A stretch of DNA of 64,000 bases. It comes from Cucumis sativus. Taxonomy: Eukaryota > Streptophyta > Magnoliopsida > Cucurbitales > Cucurbitaceae. A model generated the notes under the pieces. The model was not told where the DNA came from. It made no database searches and saw only the letters and a list, made by a program, of their open reading frames with translations. Shown piece by piece: positions 1-13,402 of the stretch. The stretch lies in contig NC_026659.2 of the NCBI RefSeq assembly GCF_000004075.3, positions 13,771,473 to 13,835,472 of the forward strand, in the 5' to 3' direction. Both the position numbers and the translations under genes were made by a program. Positions within the stretch are counted from its first letter, which is position 1; every line of letters begins with the position of its first letter.

Positions 1-2
1 CG

Positions 3-54
<52 letters not shown>
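1..54. repeat. (AT)n microsatellite
   Basis: An almost pure TA dinucleotide run. Similar runs occur at about 96-116, 5143-5160, 12461-12497, 13366-13400 and 14749-14767. Confidence 0.9.
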
Positions 55-56
<2 letters not shown>

Positions 57-94
57 ATGTATTTGTTTTATTAAAATAGAAAATTTCTTTATTA

Positions 95-125
<31 letters not shown>

Positions 126-1821
126 TTCTCTCTTCTTCTTCCTCCGTGCGCCGCGACCCCCACAGTTTCCTTCCCCTTCTCTCCGTTCGCGCAGCAACCG
201 CCGCCGGCCATCTCCATCTTCTCTTCTCCTCTCCGCTCCGACCAAACCCAGCCTCACCGCCGCGTCTCCCCACCTGAAGCCAAACGCCCGATCTGCCGTC
301 TCCATCTCCGTTCACGAAGCAAGACCGCGCCGTTGCTCTTCCGCCGCTGCCCGGTCCAGATCTGCGTCGCCGTGCCCAGCCTCACCGCCGCTGCAACCGT
401 TTCCGCGTCCCTGCTCTGTCTCCGTCGAAGTCAAAGCCGCCGCGTGAACCAGTAACCGCCACGTCCTCCGCTCACAACCGCCGTCCAAGCCAGCCGCCGC
501 CCATTCCTCTCCTTTCTCCTCTGTTTTCAGCCAGCCGCCGCCGATCCCTTCTCCTCCGTTGTCTGCCCTACCGCGCGACTCTCCGTCCGTCTGTATACGG
601 TCTCTCCGTCGCACGTCGTCTCTTTGCAAAGCTACTGCTCGATTTCTTTCGCGAAGATTTGGGTAAGTTGTAAAAAAAAATTCACATTGGGTTGAATTTA
701 AATGATTGATGCGTTGAAGGGAATTATTGAGAAATTGTCTTAATGTTTAGGTTCGTTCTTCATAGACTTCAACGTGGTTAAGGAGCTTAACTAACTTGAA
801 AGTAAGGGATTTTCTACTGTACTCAATTATGTATGTGTTGAATGTATACTGTGCATTGATTGAAAATATATATGAATGCATATGAATTGAATTGAAGTAG
901 ACTTAATGTTGAATGCATATTGTGATTGTCATGGAATATATATATAAGTGTGTGTACGTGGACAGGACGAAAAATTGTAGATTGTGTTTGTATGAGATGC
1001 AGATGTGAACTTGTGATTCTCGTTTAGATTGTGTGTACAGATTGTGTGTACGCTAAAGTATGACTGTATGCTGGTGAACTGAGGGGTGTATTGACTGTAT
1101 AGTTTGATTGACTGACGTATTAGTATATTATTGACAGACATATGACTAAAGTGAGATAAGTTGACTGTTAGGACGTTGAGAGAGAGAACTTTATGTTTTG
1201 AAGTAACTGAAAGATGGATTGAATGGAATGAGGGGAAAATTGTTAGTTTGTATTGGGATGTGTACCTTGTAGGTGTCGTCCCACGGGATCACCAATTTAT
1301 TTTGCACCTTCGGAAGCATTAGACTGACATGTGTTTCTGCAGAACACTAGACTGATATGTACGTCCCTCGGGGCGTTAGAATGAGATGTGTATCCTACGG
1401 GATCACAAGACTGCGACTGTACAGGGTGTCCCAATAGAACGTTAACAATTTATTTTATCCTGACGGGACCAGTAGAGGTTACTGAGTATTTAAATACTCA
1501 CCCTTCTTATGTTTAATTTTCAGGCAAAGGTAATAAAGGCGGCAAACCGACGAGGGGCAGGAAGGAAGCGTGATTGCCATAAGAAACGTGTATTTGCTTC
1601 CGCTTATGGGTTCTTGTGAGGTTTAAGATGAATTGAAATTTAGTTTACAAACGTTTATTGTAAATAGTATTATTTTTATGTTTTCTTGAATGTTTGAAAA
1701 TCGGGTCTGACTTAAAAGTTGTTTTTAAATTAGCTTACGTTTTGTTTTATATTAATCAAAGTTTTTCTTATTTGTTAAAAATTAATGACATCGACTTACT
1801 TAGAAAAGTTGGGTCGTTACA
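1..1821 (+). mobile_element. Right-hand part of an LTR-retroelement LTR (solo or truncated)
   Basis: No long reading frame is present. The sequence begins in an (AT)n tract, passes through a C/G-rich stretch at about 120-660 that is unlike the AT-rich surroundings, then a stretch at about 1255-1480 with degenerate repeats of the type 'gtcc-tacgggatcac-agactg', and ends in gggtcgttaca at 1811-1821. An end of the form GGGTCGTTACA, complementary to TGTAACGACCC, is common for plant Ty3-gypsy LTRs. The matching left end would lie before the window, so solo LTR and truncated element cannot be distinguished. The splice-donor-like gggtaagttg near 660 and the acceptor-like ttttcag near 1524 could belong to an LTR leader. 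The assignment rests on sequence style and the terminal motif only. Confidence 0.5.
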
Positions 1822-3895
1822 ATAATGCACCATGTTGATTTCATTGAGGAACGAATGAATAAATGCTTTAAAAAAACCACAAAAAAAACTATACCTTGAA
1901 CCATAGTTATTAATAAATTTTATAAATTTTCTTTAAATTGGAAAATGCAAAAAGTTATTAATTGTCAAATAAGTCTAAAAAGATTGGAAGTAAGGATTGA
2001 ATGCACGAGCACAAGAGAGTATATGGAAAATCTACTTTTTCTTTTTTTTAATGGAAGATTGATGTTTCTAAAAAATTGTTTTCATTCTAATTTGCATGCA
2101 TATGCACATACAGACAACTTCATTTTGTCAAAAATCCCTCTCCTAATACCAACCGGTGTTGCAAACTTAGCTTGCCTCTGTCTGTTTGTTACTGCAAAAA
2201 CTCTTACGGGATAAAATATTTGCAAACAATTGTGGTGCTTTGCCACACTAGTTATGATGCTCAAGCCAAAAAATAAATAAATGCAACAAGTTAAGAGTTC
2301 ACGAGAGGAGAATGAACTCTCGTTTTATGAAGCTATAATAATATATTTATAGATATAATTGATTTAATTTATTCGTATAAGTTTTATATAAGTTTTCATA
2401 AGAAAATTCAAATTAGCAAAATAAATCCAATTAGTTATTTTGCTAGGCTCCACCTTTTAAATGATACATTGGTTTGGATTTTGACACTAACCCTCTTTCC
2501 TAAGAGGCTATTTTCTTGATCTAATTGTTTTTGCCCTATTTGATGTGGATGGTGTGTCATTTGTTTCAAAATCATTCCCTAAAGAAACAAAATGCTAACT
2601 AAATATTTTGAATAGATAGCAAAACTAGCCAACATAGTCGGATACCCCCAATCCGACACCAAGGAACTATTGGTAACTGCAAGGGCCTCTTGGAGTATGA
2701 AACTATATGAAAAAAACATAGTTGATTTTTGCCCCCAATTTGCAAGGTACAACCTTGAGGATAGGACAAGGTTAATGTGAACCCACGATATTGCACATGT
2801 AATAAGTTAGGAATGTTTCGAGGAGATTGTTAGTAAACATGGGAAAAAAATTATTACCTGCTTCTTCAATTGGGCTTTTCTCTTTTAGATATTTCTTCTT
2901 TGATATCACAGTATTTCATTGCATATATTTTCAAATTTGATACATCAACTACTAATAGATGATGCCGCTTGTAAATTAAAACGATGTCTGACTTCGGTGA
3001 ACATTCTAGGAAGGAGGTTAGATTTATTCGACATCATATTAGTAAGTGTTTCAGCTATATATACATATATCTAAGTATAGATAGAATCGACAATTAGATA
3101 TACTAATAAGATTTGCACCAACTATTCAAATTGGGAATTATTTTGAAGGGTGTGGAATTCATACTTCCACATCGCATTTAAACCTCCAATTGCTCTTCTA
3201 TTTGTAGCAATTTGTCTTCAAGCATTTGGAATTTGCCGTTGTTTGGATGTACTGTCAAAGATCTTATCAGTATTTCCTACTTCAAACTCATCCCTTCTAT
3301 GATAATCCTTCACCTGTACAAGTTTTGAAATATGATATTCGTTTTTTCATTTTTCTCAACTTTCAAAAGTTCAATGATCTCAATCTTTTATCTTGATTGC
3401 CTCTGTTTCTGGAACATGTTTATACTGAGGCAATAACGAACATTCGGCAAACTCGATTACAAATAGGGGACTGAAGCAGTAATGTCATCAGAAAATTCAA
3501 AAGAAATCGAATTTGCAAGGGTTGAACTTTGCAGGAGAAGACCATCTAGGCTTACTGAAAAAGAAAAAATCGAGTTTATTAGCACTAGTGCTCACATTTT
3601 AGCTATTGGTAACTGTCTATTAACAATTAGATCAATAGAGGATAAATATGAGGTAAAACAAAAGTAGTCGTGTCATGTACTTTTTAAAACACCACCTTCA
3701 GAATTTAGTTTATAACCATTCTCTTCAATGAACTAATTGAGGCTTTTGATATCTTTTAGATGAGATTTCAGGTGATGAGTCGAAATAGTCACATGACTAA
3801 GTGCATAACCATTGACAAGTTCCACGCAGCACATTCGCTCTCCCTATATATTCAAGTTGATAAAAATAAGTCATCAGAGCCTAAAAATCATGCGT
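1822..3895. other. Intergenic, no recognised gene
   Basis: AT-rich sequence with only short open stretches. None has a recognisable domain, a supporting splice pattern or neighbouring exons in a consistent frame. Confidence 0.6.
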
Positions 3896-4606
3896 TCAAC
3901 AACTACTTTCAACCACAAAAGAACTAGCAACTCCATATTTGGCACAGTAGTAATGTGTATCGATTGAAATGCCTTTGACCCAGACCTTTAAAACAATAAT
4001 ACAATTACTTTTTCCTAGTGTTCCAAACCACTTGCCAACACTATTTCCAGAGGTGGCAAGCATGAAAGTAAAGGAGCATTCTTGTATACAATCAGTTAAA
4101 CATAAGCGCGAGTGAGTAACAAGCAAAAGGGTATGCATTTTTGTTTTCAAATTCTTGGTCAAATCACCTTTCAGCAATGAGATTTGGTTCATTCTCTGTG
4201 ATAATATGGTGAACTAAATAACATAAGTTTTAGAGTCATGAGAGATTGAAAACCTTGCTAATTGCTCATGTCAAGGAACCCACAAGAGTTCCACCTGAGT
4301 TGGTTTACTCATTTGTTATTTACTTACCTGAGTTTGTTTACTCATTTGTTATTTACTTACCTGAGTTTGTTTACTCATTTGATCCACAAGAAGTTGTGAT
4401 ATGAACACTCTTGACAGAGGTCCATTCACTTCATCACCATCATTAGCAGCATTAGAAATGGAGGGAGGTGAAAACCAAAATGCTTTCAACTTTTTGGCTA
4501 GGAATGATAATTCTTCTTTTTGAGTATATCCTAAATCCAGAAAAAAGCTTGCTAACGGGTCAATCCCATGACCATCCATCACATAATACAAACCCAACTT
4601 CAACAT
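3896..4606 (-). pseudogene. Unrecognised two-exon coding-like remnant
   Basis: Two minus-strand open stretches look like exons. The upstream one (4606 down to about 4367) encodes a methionine-initiated segment of about 80 residues and ends exactly in a perfect splice donor, CAG|GTAAGT. After an intron-like gap, a second stretch begins after an acceptor-like TATTATCACAG just above 4192 and stays open for about 98 codons to a stop at 3896. The composition (KWFGTLGKSN, KVWVKGISID, HYYCAKYGVASS) looks like real protein and not random AT-rich translation, but I do not recognise the family. No further exons were found on either side, so this may be a truncated gene fragment or an unannotated short gene. 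Function unknown. Confidence 0.3.
4294..4381. repeat. 33-bp tandem repeat, about 2.7 copies
   Basis: The unit beginning cctgagtttgtttactcatt recurs at 4294, 4327 and 4360, a period of 33 bp. On the minus strand two of the units contain the splice-donor sequence CAGGTAAGTAAATAA, so the donor of the remnant exon above has been duplicated. Confidence 0.9.
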
Positions 4607-6651
4607 TAGTTACACTGAAGAATTGATGGTTGACTCAACCAACATCAAAGCAACTTTTTTTATTTAACAATGTTGACTCAACTCAATTAGTTTGCATTGT
4701 ACAAATGAAGGTAGAGTACAATTACAACTTCAACCTCAACTATGTTCTACGGCCCAACTTTAAAAATTGAATAACTTTGGAATAACCTTTGTTCGTCTTT
4801 ACTTAAAATATTAGCATTTGTGTCCTCTCCAATTGATTTAAACTTTGGAATGATATTACTGTTAAACCACTTAATCACTCAAAAGCTTAAGCTGATTGAT
4901 TAAGATAAATTTAATATTGTATTATCTAATAATTGAAAGAAAAGGTCAAGATTAAGATAAAAGCGGTGAATATTGATGAGTTGAAATTAATGAAACAATG
5001 AATTGGTAAAGAGCATCAAATTAAAAGTTGAATTTGAAGGTGATAAATTAATACTATTAAATATAATCTAATCTAATTTTAGATTCTATTTAATGATTAA
5101 TATTAATATGTATAGATAGACTTTCGTCGTTACCCATTAACATGTATATATATATATATATGAATAATATATTTAAAATTTTCTTTTGTTTTATTTCGTA
5201 AATATTTTGGTTTAATTTTATATTTTTGAAAAAGTATCAATTAAATAACATTTAATTTGGATTTATATATTAATAAAAAAGGTGAAAAGAAAATTGAATG
5301 CTTTTTCATCATGACTTTCTCTACCATCCATACCCCACTCCTCCCAATTTAAATTTCACAAATTTTCAAACCATTTGAACAAGCATTAATAAAATAATAA
5401 AATAGCTAAATAGTTTAATATCAACTTCACTAAAACAAATTTATGGATGGCATAGACTAATATCTAAACAAATGGTTCATAATAAATACTATTCACATAT
5501 AATAATAAAAATAGTATATAGGGAATTTGCATACACAATGCTTTAAGAATCAAATGTTACAAAAATAGTAAAGAATGCTATTCTAAATATAGAGAGAGAG
5601 AAAACAATGAATCAATATAATTATTATAGAACCCTAATGTTGGTAGATCTTTATTTATTTCTTAGGTTGATTTAGTTTATCGGCAATCTTTTCTTTCTTC
5701 TTTTGGACAAAATATCAACCATTTTTGTTTCCAACGTCTCAAATTTGAAGTTTGTGTCAATTCCGTCGTTAATTTGTAAAAGTATCTATTAGATCTAAGA
5801 ATTTTTAACCTTATTTTCAATAGATTCTTGATGTCAAGCTTTGCCTAATAAAAGTTTTTTAAAAAAAAATTAAGTTTTTTAAATAAATATTACTTCTATA
5901 TTTATTGATTTCTTAGTTTGTTATCTACTATAAAGATCAAGCCTAATTTTGGACACAAAAAGAAGAAAAATATAAGTTTTTATTATTGAAATTTAGCTAA
6001 GATTTGGATTTAGTATTCTAAATACAAATGAACACACCGGTAAAAGTTGCCTATTAGTACAAAGTTTAGCATGAACTTTTAAATTCATACAACTGTTAGA
6101 ACTCTCAAAAGTGATAGAACCCTAGAATAAAATATGATTTTATATCATTAAAGTAAAAAGTGTTTCAAGTGTTAAAAAATTTAGTCCATGTTTGGTATTG
6201 CTGTGAGAATATGTTATGCAATTGCATACCATCGGTAGTAAAATTGTGGGGGATATGGAACTTCTTTATCCTAATAAAAAAAAATTTGCAACAAACAGGT
6301 TTCGTTTCTGTGGAACAATTTGTATATTTAGCACTGCTTCTCTACATGAATAAATAAATATAGAATTTAACAGAACCGATTTCCTTTCGTCCAGCAAGTA
6401 GAAAGAAACACAAAAAAAAGGAAAAAACAAAAACAAAACAAGGATTATAAGATGAAGTAACGGCCAAAATCTGTGAAAACTTTAGAATCTGAAAAAAGAT
6501 CCCAGAATGGAGGTAACATTCAGTAAGCTTTACCTAACCACTAGCCAAGAGGGGAGCATTTAACTAAAACGGAGGGATAAAACTGAACCAAAGTGTTCTC
6601 TTCCTCCCTCCCCAGCAAAAAATAAAAGAAAAGAAAAAGAGACCAAATCTG
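4607..6651. other. AT-rich intergenic DNA
   Basis: No gene was seen. It contains a short TA run near 5143-5160, and the part nearest 6651 is presumably the 3' untranslated region of the TM9 gene on the minus strand. Confidence 0.6.
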
Positions 6652-9600
6652 CTACTCGCATTTGATCGACCGATAGATGTGACGGACGAAGAACAGGGCT
6701 GCACGGAAGCCTACAGTTCCAAGCATCAGAAAGAAGCCATAGCAGATGCAAGCCATGTACCCAAAAAAGAAAGAAGTTTGCATGAAGCCCGTCATATCCG
6801 AGCGTGCGTAATAATAGTACAGGCAGTAACCATAGATGAAAAGACCAGTTGAGCCACCACATAGAAAAGATCTGAAATGATATTAGGCATTCGATTCAGG
6901 TAAGAGGTAAGTAGGGTGAATCATTATGATCTTCAAGTCTATGATAAGAGAATGGCAGAAAATGAAATAGATGAAAATGGCTTAAAAAGAAACAGATTGA
7001 ATAATATTTTACAAAACTATGTGGCCAAATGATGTACTGTCTACTTAAGTGTATGTGTGAATGAGAAGAAAATGTGAACCAGTGAATGAGTGCAAGGAAT
7101 AACATTAGGGAGATGAGAGGAGGTGTCCAAGTAAGAAAATTTGTGTACCTCCACCACCATTCATGATCTTCAGCAGTTAGCTGAAAGTAAGTCAAAGCCA
7201 CGGTAATGAAAGCAGTAACTATCAAAAGGATGATGAAGACGATAAATAGAATACTGTAAATTGTGTATATTTTGTGACCCCAGACACTAGCAAATATGTA
7301 GTAAAGCTCAATGTATATAGCACTGAATGGGAGAAACCCTGCCATTGCCATCTGAGGAACAGTACTTCTGTACCAAGGTAACTGAGGAATCTCTCTAGGA
7401 TACTTTGTGGTGCGACATGGAGCTTGAAATTCAATCCGACTATTTTTTCCTGCTATACCACCCAAAACAAGCAATGGTGACGTTACTAATGTCCATATGA
7501 GAACTATCACCACAATTGTGCCAAAGGGAAGTGCAGCAGTTGCGTTGTAAACTATAGCGACAGTGTTAAGGAAGCAGAATGTGGCAAAAAGAGGTCCACA
7601 GAAGAGGCAACCCGTCAGCAACAGATTCCTCACCTTCCAAATAGAAGGGAAAAGAAGTTACTAGATCATTCTATAGCAATTTAGTTTTATGCTCGTAAAT
7701 TACACTTTTGTGAAAAACAGAATTATCTCCACATACCCAGTTTGATCCTTCAAGTTGGCAATAGAACGAGGATGCTGTATATCCTGCAATCCCAGACGTG
7801 AGTGCGTATATGACCACCAGGGCAGTAAACAAAGCTCCTCGGTTGTACGGATAAAACACACCAACTAGTGCCAACATAAATATGAAAACTGTACTGAAAA
7901 ATGAAAATAATAGGAGAAGATATGAGTCTCACACTCGTAGGTGTAATGTAACATGAAGTTTAGACGAATGAGGATAAGCTTCTTACAGAGTAAACAACTG
8001 GGTGCCAGAACCAAGGGCCGCCGCAAACAATGACTTGTACTTGGGGAATCGAAAGACATCGCCATGGATGTATTTCCAGCCCGTCTCTTCTTGATCATCA
8101 GCTGCTTCCTCGTCTTGTGCATACCTGAAGTTACGGAATTTAAGCAACGGATTAGCAAATGTTGGAAGGTTGAAAATATTTACTTGGTAGACTAACTCAT
8201 AAATCTTACTTCATAAAGTCATTCTTCAAGACACGCATCAGAATAGTGGCAAGAAAACCGGTCAAAAGAAGGACCGTTACACAAGAGTTAATAATTGAAA
8301 ACCAATGAATTTCCAAGTGATGTGGTAATGAAGAAGACTGCGAGTACTTATCCATCCTCTTCTCAAAGGGAGTATCTGTTTCCCTCCACTTCACAGTATA
8401 CATGAACTCAACATCAACATCCTTGTCCTCAGTCAGATCCACCACAGAATGAGGATCCATTCGAGCACTAATTTCAATCACACGATCTCTATTGTAGGAA
8501 ATATCAAATTGGATGTGCTTGAACAGGAAATATTTATATTCACTTGGATCATCCCTGCCTTCCCTATCAACCTTTCCAATAAAACCCCAGATAGGCAAAT
8601 CATCATAATACATCTGAAAGTAATAATCTTTCTTCACTGCAGCTCGAAACTGAGCAACTTCCTTCTTTGATAACTTGCTTTTACAAGCAACTTCGGTATC
8701 TTTCTCTCTTTTAAAGTCAAGCTTGTAGGGAGCACTAACAAGGCGGTCTCCATTCAACACCTCACCAAGAGCTTCCTTTTTCTCTTTTACATCACCTGAC
8801 ATTATCACATGATATTTATGAACTGAACCTAAACAAATATTAACAGGTGCAGCAATCATACACACGCCGTTTAAAATGAGACTGAGATAGAAGGAAGCTA
8901 TTCATTAGTAATGACAAAGTTTTCTTCAATCAAATTATAACGATTTCTATGTCAAGAACAAAGAAGATGGGCAAACCAAATGCTTAAAAAGATATCTATG
9001 GAGTAAGTTTTCTTTGTCATTTTCCTGGAAAATGATGTGATAGAAAAGTCCAATAAAATAAACAGTAAGAGAAAGCAACTGGAACATTAGGCAGACGCAA
9101 TGGATCAAGATTCGAGAATGTAATCACACAAGGAGAGGAGAAAACCTGGTGAGCAGAAAGGCAGATCAAAGTAGCGGTAGGTTTCACTGGAATGACACAG
9201 AAAAACCAAGATCAGCGAAATTAACACAAAAAACACAAACAACCAGACAAAAATTGGCTAAATAATTATAAATTCCAACGGGATAATAATAATAACAACG
9301 ACAACAATAATTATAATAAACAACCAATCTAATCTAATCTAATCTAATCTAATGAAAACACTCCAAACCGAATCATCAACCGCCAATGGCCGCATTTCAT
9401 TTTCCCAAATCCAAATAATTTCAGGTGCTACGTTAAAGACACCCATTTCAATTCAACAAAAACGAAAAAAAAGATTGAAATACAGGCCACGATGCAATCA
9501 AAAGAAAATGAAAGCACATGAACGAATGCGCAGCAAGAATAAAAAAGATGGGTTACAGAAAGAAGAAATGGTCAGATTGAATTATGGATCGAAATTAGAA

Positions 9601-9762
9601 GAAAATAAAAAAGAATTACCTGGGATTGTGAAATGGGCCGACCTTATTAGCGTAAAGAGGAACAGAGTCGCCTTCGCTGTAGCGGTGATTGGAGGCATCG
9701 GGTGCGACCTGAATGGCAGAGATTGCGATCCAGAAAAGGGTGAAGATCAGAGAGTTCTTCAT
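6652..9762 (-). CDS. Transmembrane 9 superfamily (EMP70/TMN) protein, short type
   Basis: Seven coding exons on the minus strand: 9762-9620, 9186-9146, 8795-8210, 8124-7987, 7893-7737, 7633-7149 and 6871-6652. All junctions are GT-AG and in phase, and they sum to 1770 nt or 589 aa, the usual size of short-type plant TM9SF proteins. The N-terminus MKNSLIFTLFWIAISAIQV is a signal peptide. A lumenal domain follows (ETYRYFDLPFC, KEKKEALGEVLNGDRL, FQMYYDDLPIWGFIGK), then nine predicted membrane segments with family motifs GVFYPYNRGALFTALVVIYA, FQAPCRTTKYPREIP and DHEWWWRSFLCGGSTG. The C-terminus RSIKCE carries a K-x-E tail, which in plant EMP proteins acts as a Golgi retention signal, preceded by an FV motif resembling the ER-export signal. 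Family members are Golgi/endomembrane proteins of incompletely known function. The start is chosen because it opens the signal peptide directly. Confidence 0.96.
9326..9353. repeat. (AATCT)n microsatellite in TM9 intron 1
   Basis: Five and a half units of AATCT lie in the first intron of the TM9 gene. Confidence 0.9.
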
Positions 9763-12199
9763 GCTCCAATCAGGAAATCTCCGGGAAGATGAAGCTGGAG
9801 TGAACGAAGGAATTGGGATAAATAGAGAAAGAAAAGAAATGGGAAGGAAGAGAAGGAAGAGAAGGGTTCTTAATGTTTCTTATTTCCACCGTCTAGTTTG
9901 TGTTTCGGTTTGAGAGAGATTGTGTGTGTTGGGACCCACAGAAAATCGATAGAAAGCCAAGTCGGACGCCCACGTGGCACCTTTTAAAGGTATAATTGGA
10001 AAACTTTTGTCGGTCACGTTCCCTTCCAATTTGGATATATATATATATATTTTTCTATTTATTTCAAATTTGTCTCAATTGGAGTTCATGTTTTGGGAAC
10101 TCTGGATTATACCTATGAAATTATTTGAACAAACGGGTGGGTACCAATTAATGTTATATCATTTCTCTTTTCTTTTATACTTTTGTTCCACTAACATGTC
10201 TTCTTGCCTATTTGCACATCATCTACAACCATGCTCTATCTCTTTTCCTTCACTCTATATAATTATCTTATATTGTTTCCTTCTAAACATAATTCATCAT
10301 CATCCTTGCTTTAAAAAGTTATTCAATCTCATGTTGACTTCAGATATACTTCTTCTAAATATATGTTTCTTGGCTTTCTATTATTATGCTTCACATTCTA
10401 TAATTTTTTTTTTCTTTTACTTCATATAATTACAGTATTTATATAAATTTAGAACTTTATCCCATATACATAGACATTAATAGATTCATAAATTTTCCTT
10501 TTTATTTTATAGTGCTATGTTTTTCTTAGAAGCTAGACTATAAATTGCATTTTGATTTGTTGTTTATTTTAAGTAAACTGTATTGTTTGCAAGTTTTGAG
10601 AAATGAGGTTTAGAGTTTACTTTTAAATCATGCAATGTAGATTTTGCACAAGCGACACTTTTGGTTAAGTTGGTCAAAATTATATTTAATTATAACCATC
10701 TTCTTCTTAAATTTAAATTTTATTTTAAATTTGCGTGTACTTACTTACAAAAAGTTTGAAAAGAGAAAAAATAAAATAAAAATAGATAAAAAAAAATAGT
10801 AAATTTGATTATAAACCTCTAAATCCATCGTCCTTAAAGTGGAAAAAAAAAAACCTACAAAAGCATTCAAACAATCAGTCTCTTCTCTGTGGTTTTGTTG
10901 GTATCTAAATTTCTTGAACCTCAAAAGCAAAGTGTTTCTCCACTCTCAGTGAATTTGTTGCATGTATAGAAAAAAAAACTATGTAAAGTATATATGAGAG
11001 GACATACGTTGTTCAAAAGATAGAGATAATTACTTGTTTGAGAAGGAAAATAAACATTGGGACTTGGGAACAGAGGTGTTGCTATTAACCCTCTTTTTTC
11101 TTAGAAAAATACCTACAACCAAATTTCTACCCCAACAGATATTAAGAAGAAGGCAAAAAAAAAAAAAAGTTTTAAAACATTAAAAATGAAAAAGAAAAAT
11201 TGAAAAAGAAAAATTGAAAAAGAACAAAGAAAAGAAAAGAGTAGAGGAGATAGGTGATGGAAAATTGAAGGTTGCAGTTAGTTTTTTATAGAGAAATTTA
11301 GACAAATGGGAGACTCATGTATAATTTCAATATTTCTATTTATTAAAGAAAAACGTTTTTTATAGATTAATTTTCATAAATGTAATAAAAATACCAAAAT
11401 ATTTACGGTTAGGCTAAAAAAACGAAAAATCTGAAAAGGCAGTAAAATATTTTCATACATTCTATATTGGAGTACTTGCAAAAATGGCAAAAGATGTTAT
11501 AATAATTAAGTCTAGCACACATATTTTATTATTTGCAAAAATGACAAAAAAAAGTCTAGTCCATGCATATAAAAACATAGTTTTGATTATTTTTGTTATA
11601 TTTGCAAAATCACAACCCTTAAAAACATTTTTGCAAAATAACTAAACTAATTTGCCACCCAATACAAATTTCGTTCGATATTTGCTCCTATTTTTTCTTA
11701 ACTAACATCTACTTGTTGTAAGGTAACCAGGACGTTGAATGAGAACTAAGAACACAAATTGAAAGATTGAGATTGAAAGTTATTGATGAGACAAAATACA
11801 CCTAGCCCTTAGATTTAGTTTAGTTTACTTTAGACTAACAACTTACTCATTGATTCATCATCCATATCCATATTGCATCTCTTGCAAACAATGAACTATT
11901 TCTTAGCCGGCTACATCCAGAGAAACTAGAGTGTCGTCTTACAATTCAAAATTAATATAAATTTTATGTTTAGATGAAACATCTTAAACATGCAAATTAA
12001 TAAGCATTAAAATTTAGGCTAAAAACTACGTCGATCAAACAAATTGGAATTGCTTAATTGAATAATCTTTAGGCCTAAGGTAGATAGACGAATGCCATTA
12101 GATTGAAATTGCCGAATCAATGAAAAATTCTAACTTAGCTTTCGTTATCATGCATTCTTTACCTAACAATTATGTGTTAGAATTAGACTTTTAACAATT
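9763..12199. other. TM9 5' leader/promoter side and AT-rich intergenic DNA
   Basis: The first about 170 bases above the TM9 start are purine-rich on the plus strand (pyrimidine-rich on the coding strand), as expected for a plant 5' leader. The rest shows no gene. The 21-bp string at 10012-10032 is shared with the hairpin at 15435-15469. The stretch around 11340-11500 resembles 20200-20345 and is part of a dispersed AT-rich repeat. Confidence 0.6.
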
Positions 12200-13081
12200 G
12201 ATTAAATTAGAAATGTTCATTAAACTCGTCACCCCGAACGAGATGGAGAATCTCTCAATAGACGGAGAATGAGGGAGGGAGTGGAGAAATTTTTTTCCCC
12301 CAGTTGGCCACACAAGGGCAAGGACTGAGAATACATTCTCCGATCCTGTCTCTGACCCTAGCCCCACTTCCAACAAAAATATAGTTAAATATAAATATAT
12401 AATTATAATTATAATCAAATATTTATTAATTTATTTAGTAACATGTAAAAGAGTTAAAATATATATATATATATATTATATATATATATATATATTGATA
12501 TTCTTCCTTTCTTTCTTTTCTCCATTCTATTCTGTTTCTTTATTTTTTTTCCTCATTCCATTTCTATGTTGTGAACCTTTCTTAAAAGATGTGTATATGT
12601 TGTGGGTTGACTTTCCATTTGTAAACTTTTCTTAAAAAAAGCATGTTATGTTTTAAAATGACGTAATTGGAGGCTTTGTTAAAATACTTATGGATTGATC
12701 TTTGATATTTTTGTACGAATTTTTGAATTTTATGGATGAATTTCTAAATGTATCTTTCAAATAATTGAATTTTTTATTTTTATAAACAATGAGAATTTGA
12801 CATTTTAATTGTTTTAATTAAGAAAATTGATAATATTATATTGAAAATAAAACAACATTAGACATTTCAAGTAGATGAGAATTGAATAATGTGATTAAAT
12901 TTAAGAAAAAACAGGGAATATTTTTCGCGGAGAACACGATCCCTGCAAAATCCCACAGAAAATACCTGCCACATTCCCTTGAGAAAATTGGTGGAGATGG
13001 GGATGGGATAGGGAGGCGGGGATGGGAAGGGGGAGTGACATCCCCGACCCTGCCCGCCCCATGGACATCTCTAGATTAAAT
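12200..13081. mobile_element. Non-autonomous hAT-like DNA transposon with 8-bp target duplication
   Basis: The element spans 12208-13073 (866 bp) and is flanked on both sides by the perfect 8-bp direct repeat GATTAAAT (12200-12207 and 13074-13081). Its ends are imperfect inverted repeats: it begins TAGAAATGTTCAT and the reverse complement of its end reads TAGAGATGTCCAT, continuing GGGGCGGGCAGGGTCGGGGA. Eight-base duplications together with TAGRRATG-type, G-rich ends fit plant hAT-superfamily non-autonomous elements. No transposase reading frame is present. A TA microsatellite (12461-12497) lies inside. The two G/C-rich ends contrast with an AT-rich middle. Confidence 0.8.
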
Positions 13082-13360
13082 ATAATTAACTATAATTGTC
13101 AATATTTCTAAATACATTCAATCATAGGAATAACTTCAAGGAAAGAACTCAATTATTCAATAAGTTCACTAGAGATAAATATTCAAAACTTCGTAAGAGT
13201 TCAAATCAAAAGATGAATATAAAATTCCGAATACCTTGGCTACAATACAAGATGGAATGTGAGAAAATCTTTAATCCTAAGGTTTAAGAGTGTATCTTAA
13301 GAATGTCGAAAAGTGTGTGTAAAGTTGTATAACCCAAGGGCCGGTGGCTGAGGGTTTTTA

Positions 13361-13402
<42 letters not shown>

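Noticed and set aside
55..629. Minus-strand Gly/Arg/Glu-rich frames
   Set aside because: They come from the GC-rich part of an LTR; composition is repetitive and no domain is visible.
9352..9913. Plus-strand open frames of 146 and 66 codons
   Set aside because: They are antisense to TM9 exon 1, its leader and intron 1, with lysine-rich low-complexity translation and no domain.
9974..10429. Plus-strand 151-codon frame
   Set aside because: Phe/Ile/Leu/Ser-rich translation of AT-rich DNA without a domain, splice pattern or homologue that I recognise.
12191..12418. Minus-strand 75-codon frame
   Set aside because: It lies across the end of the hAT-like element and its translation reflects the G/C-rich terminus and poly-Ile from AT repeats.
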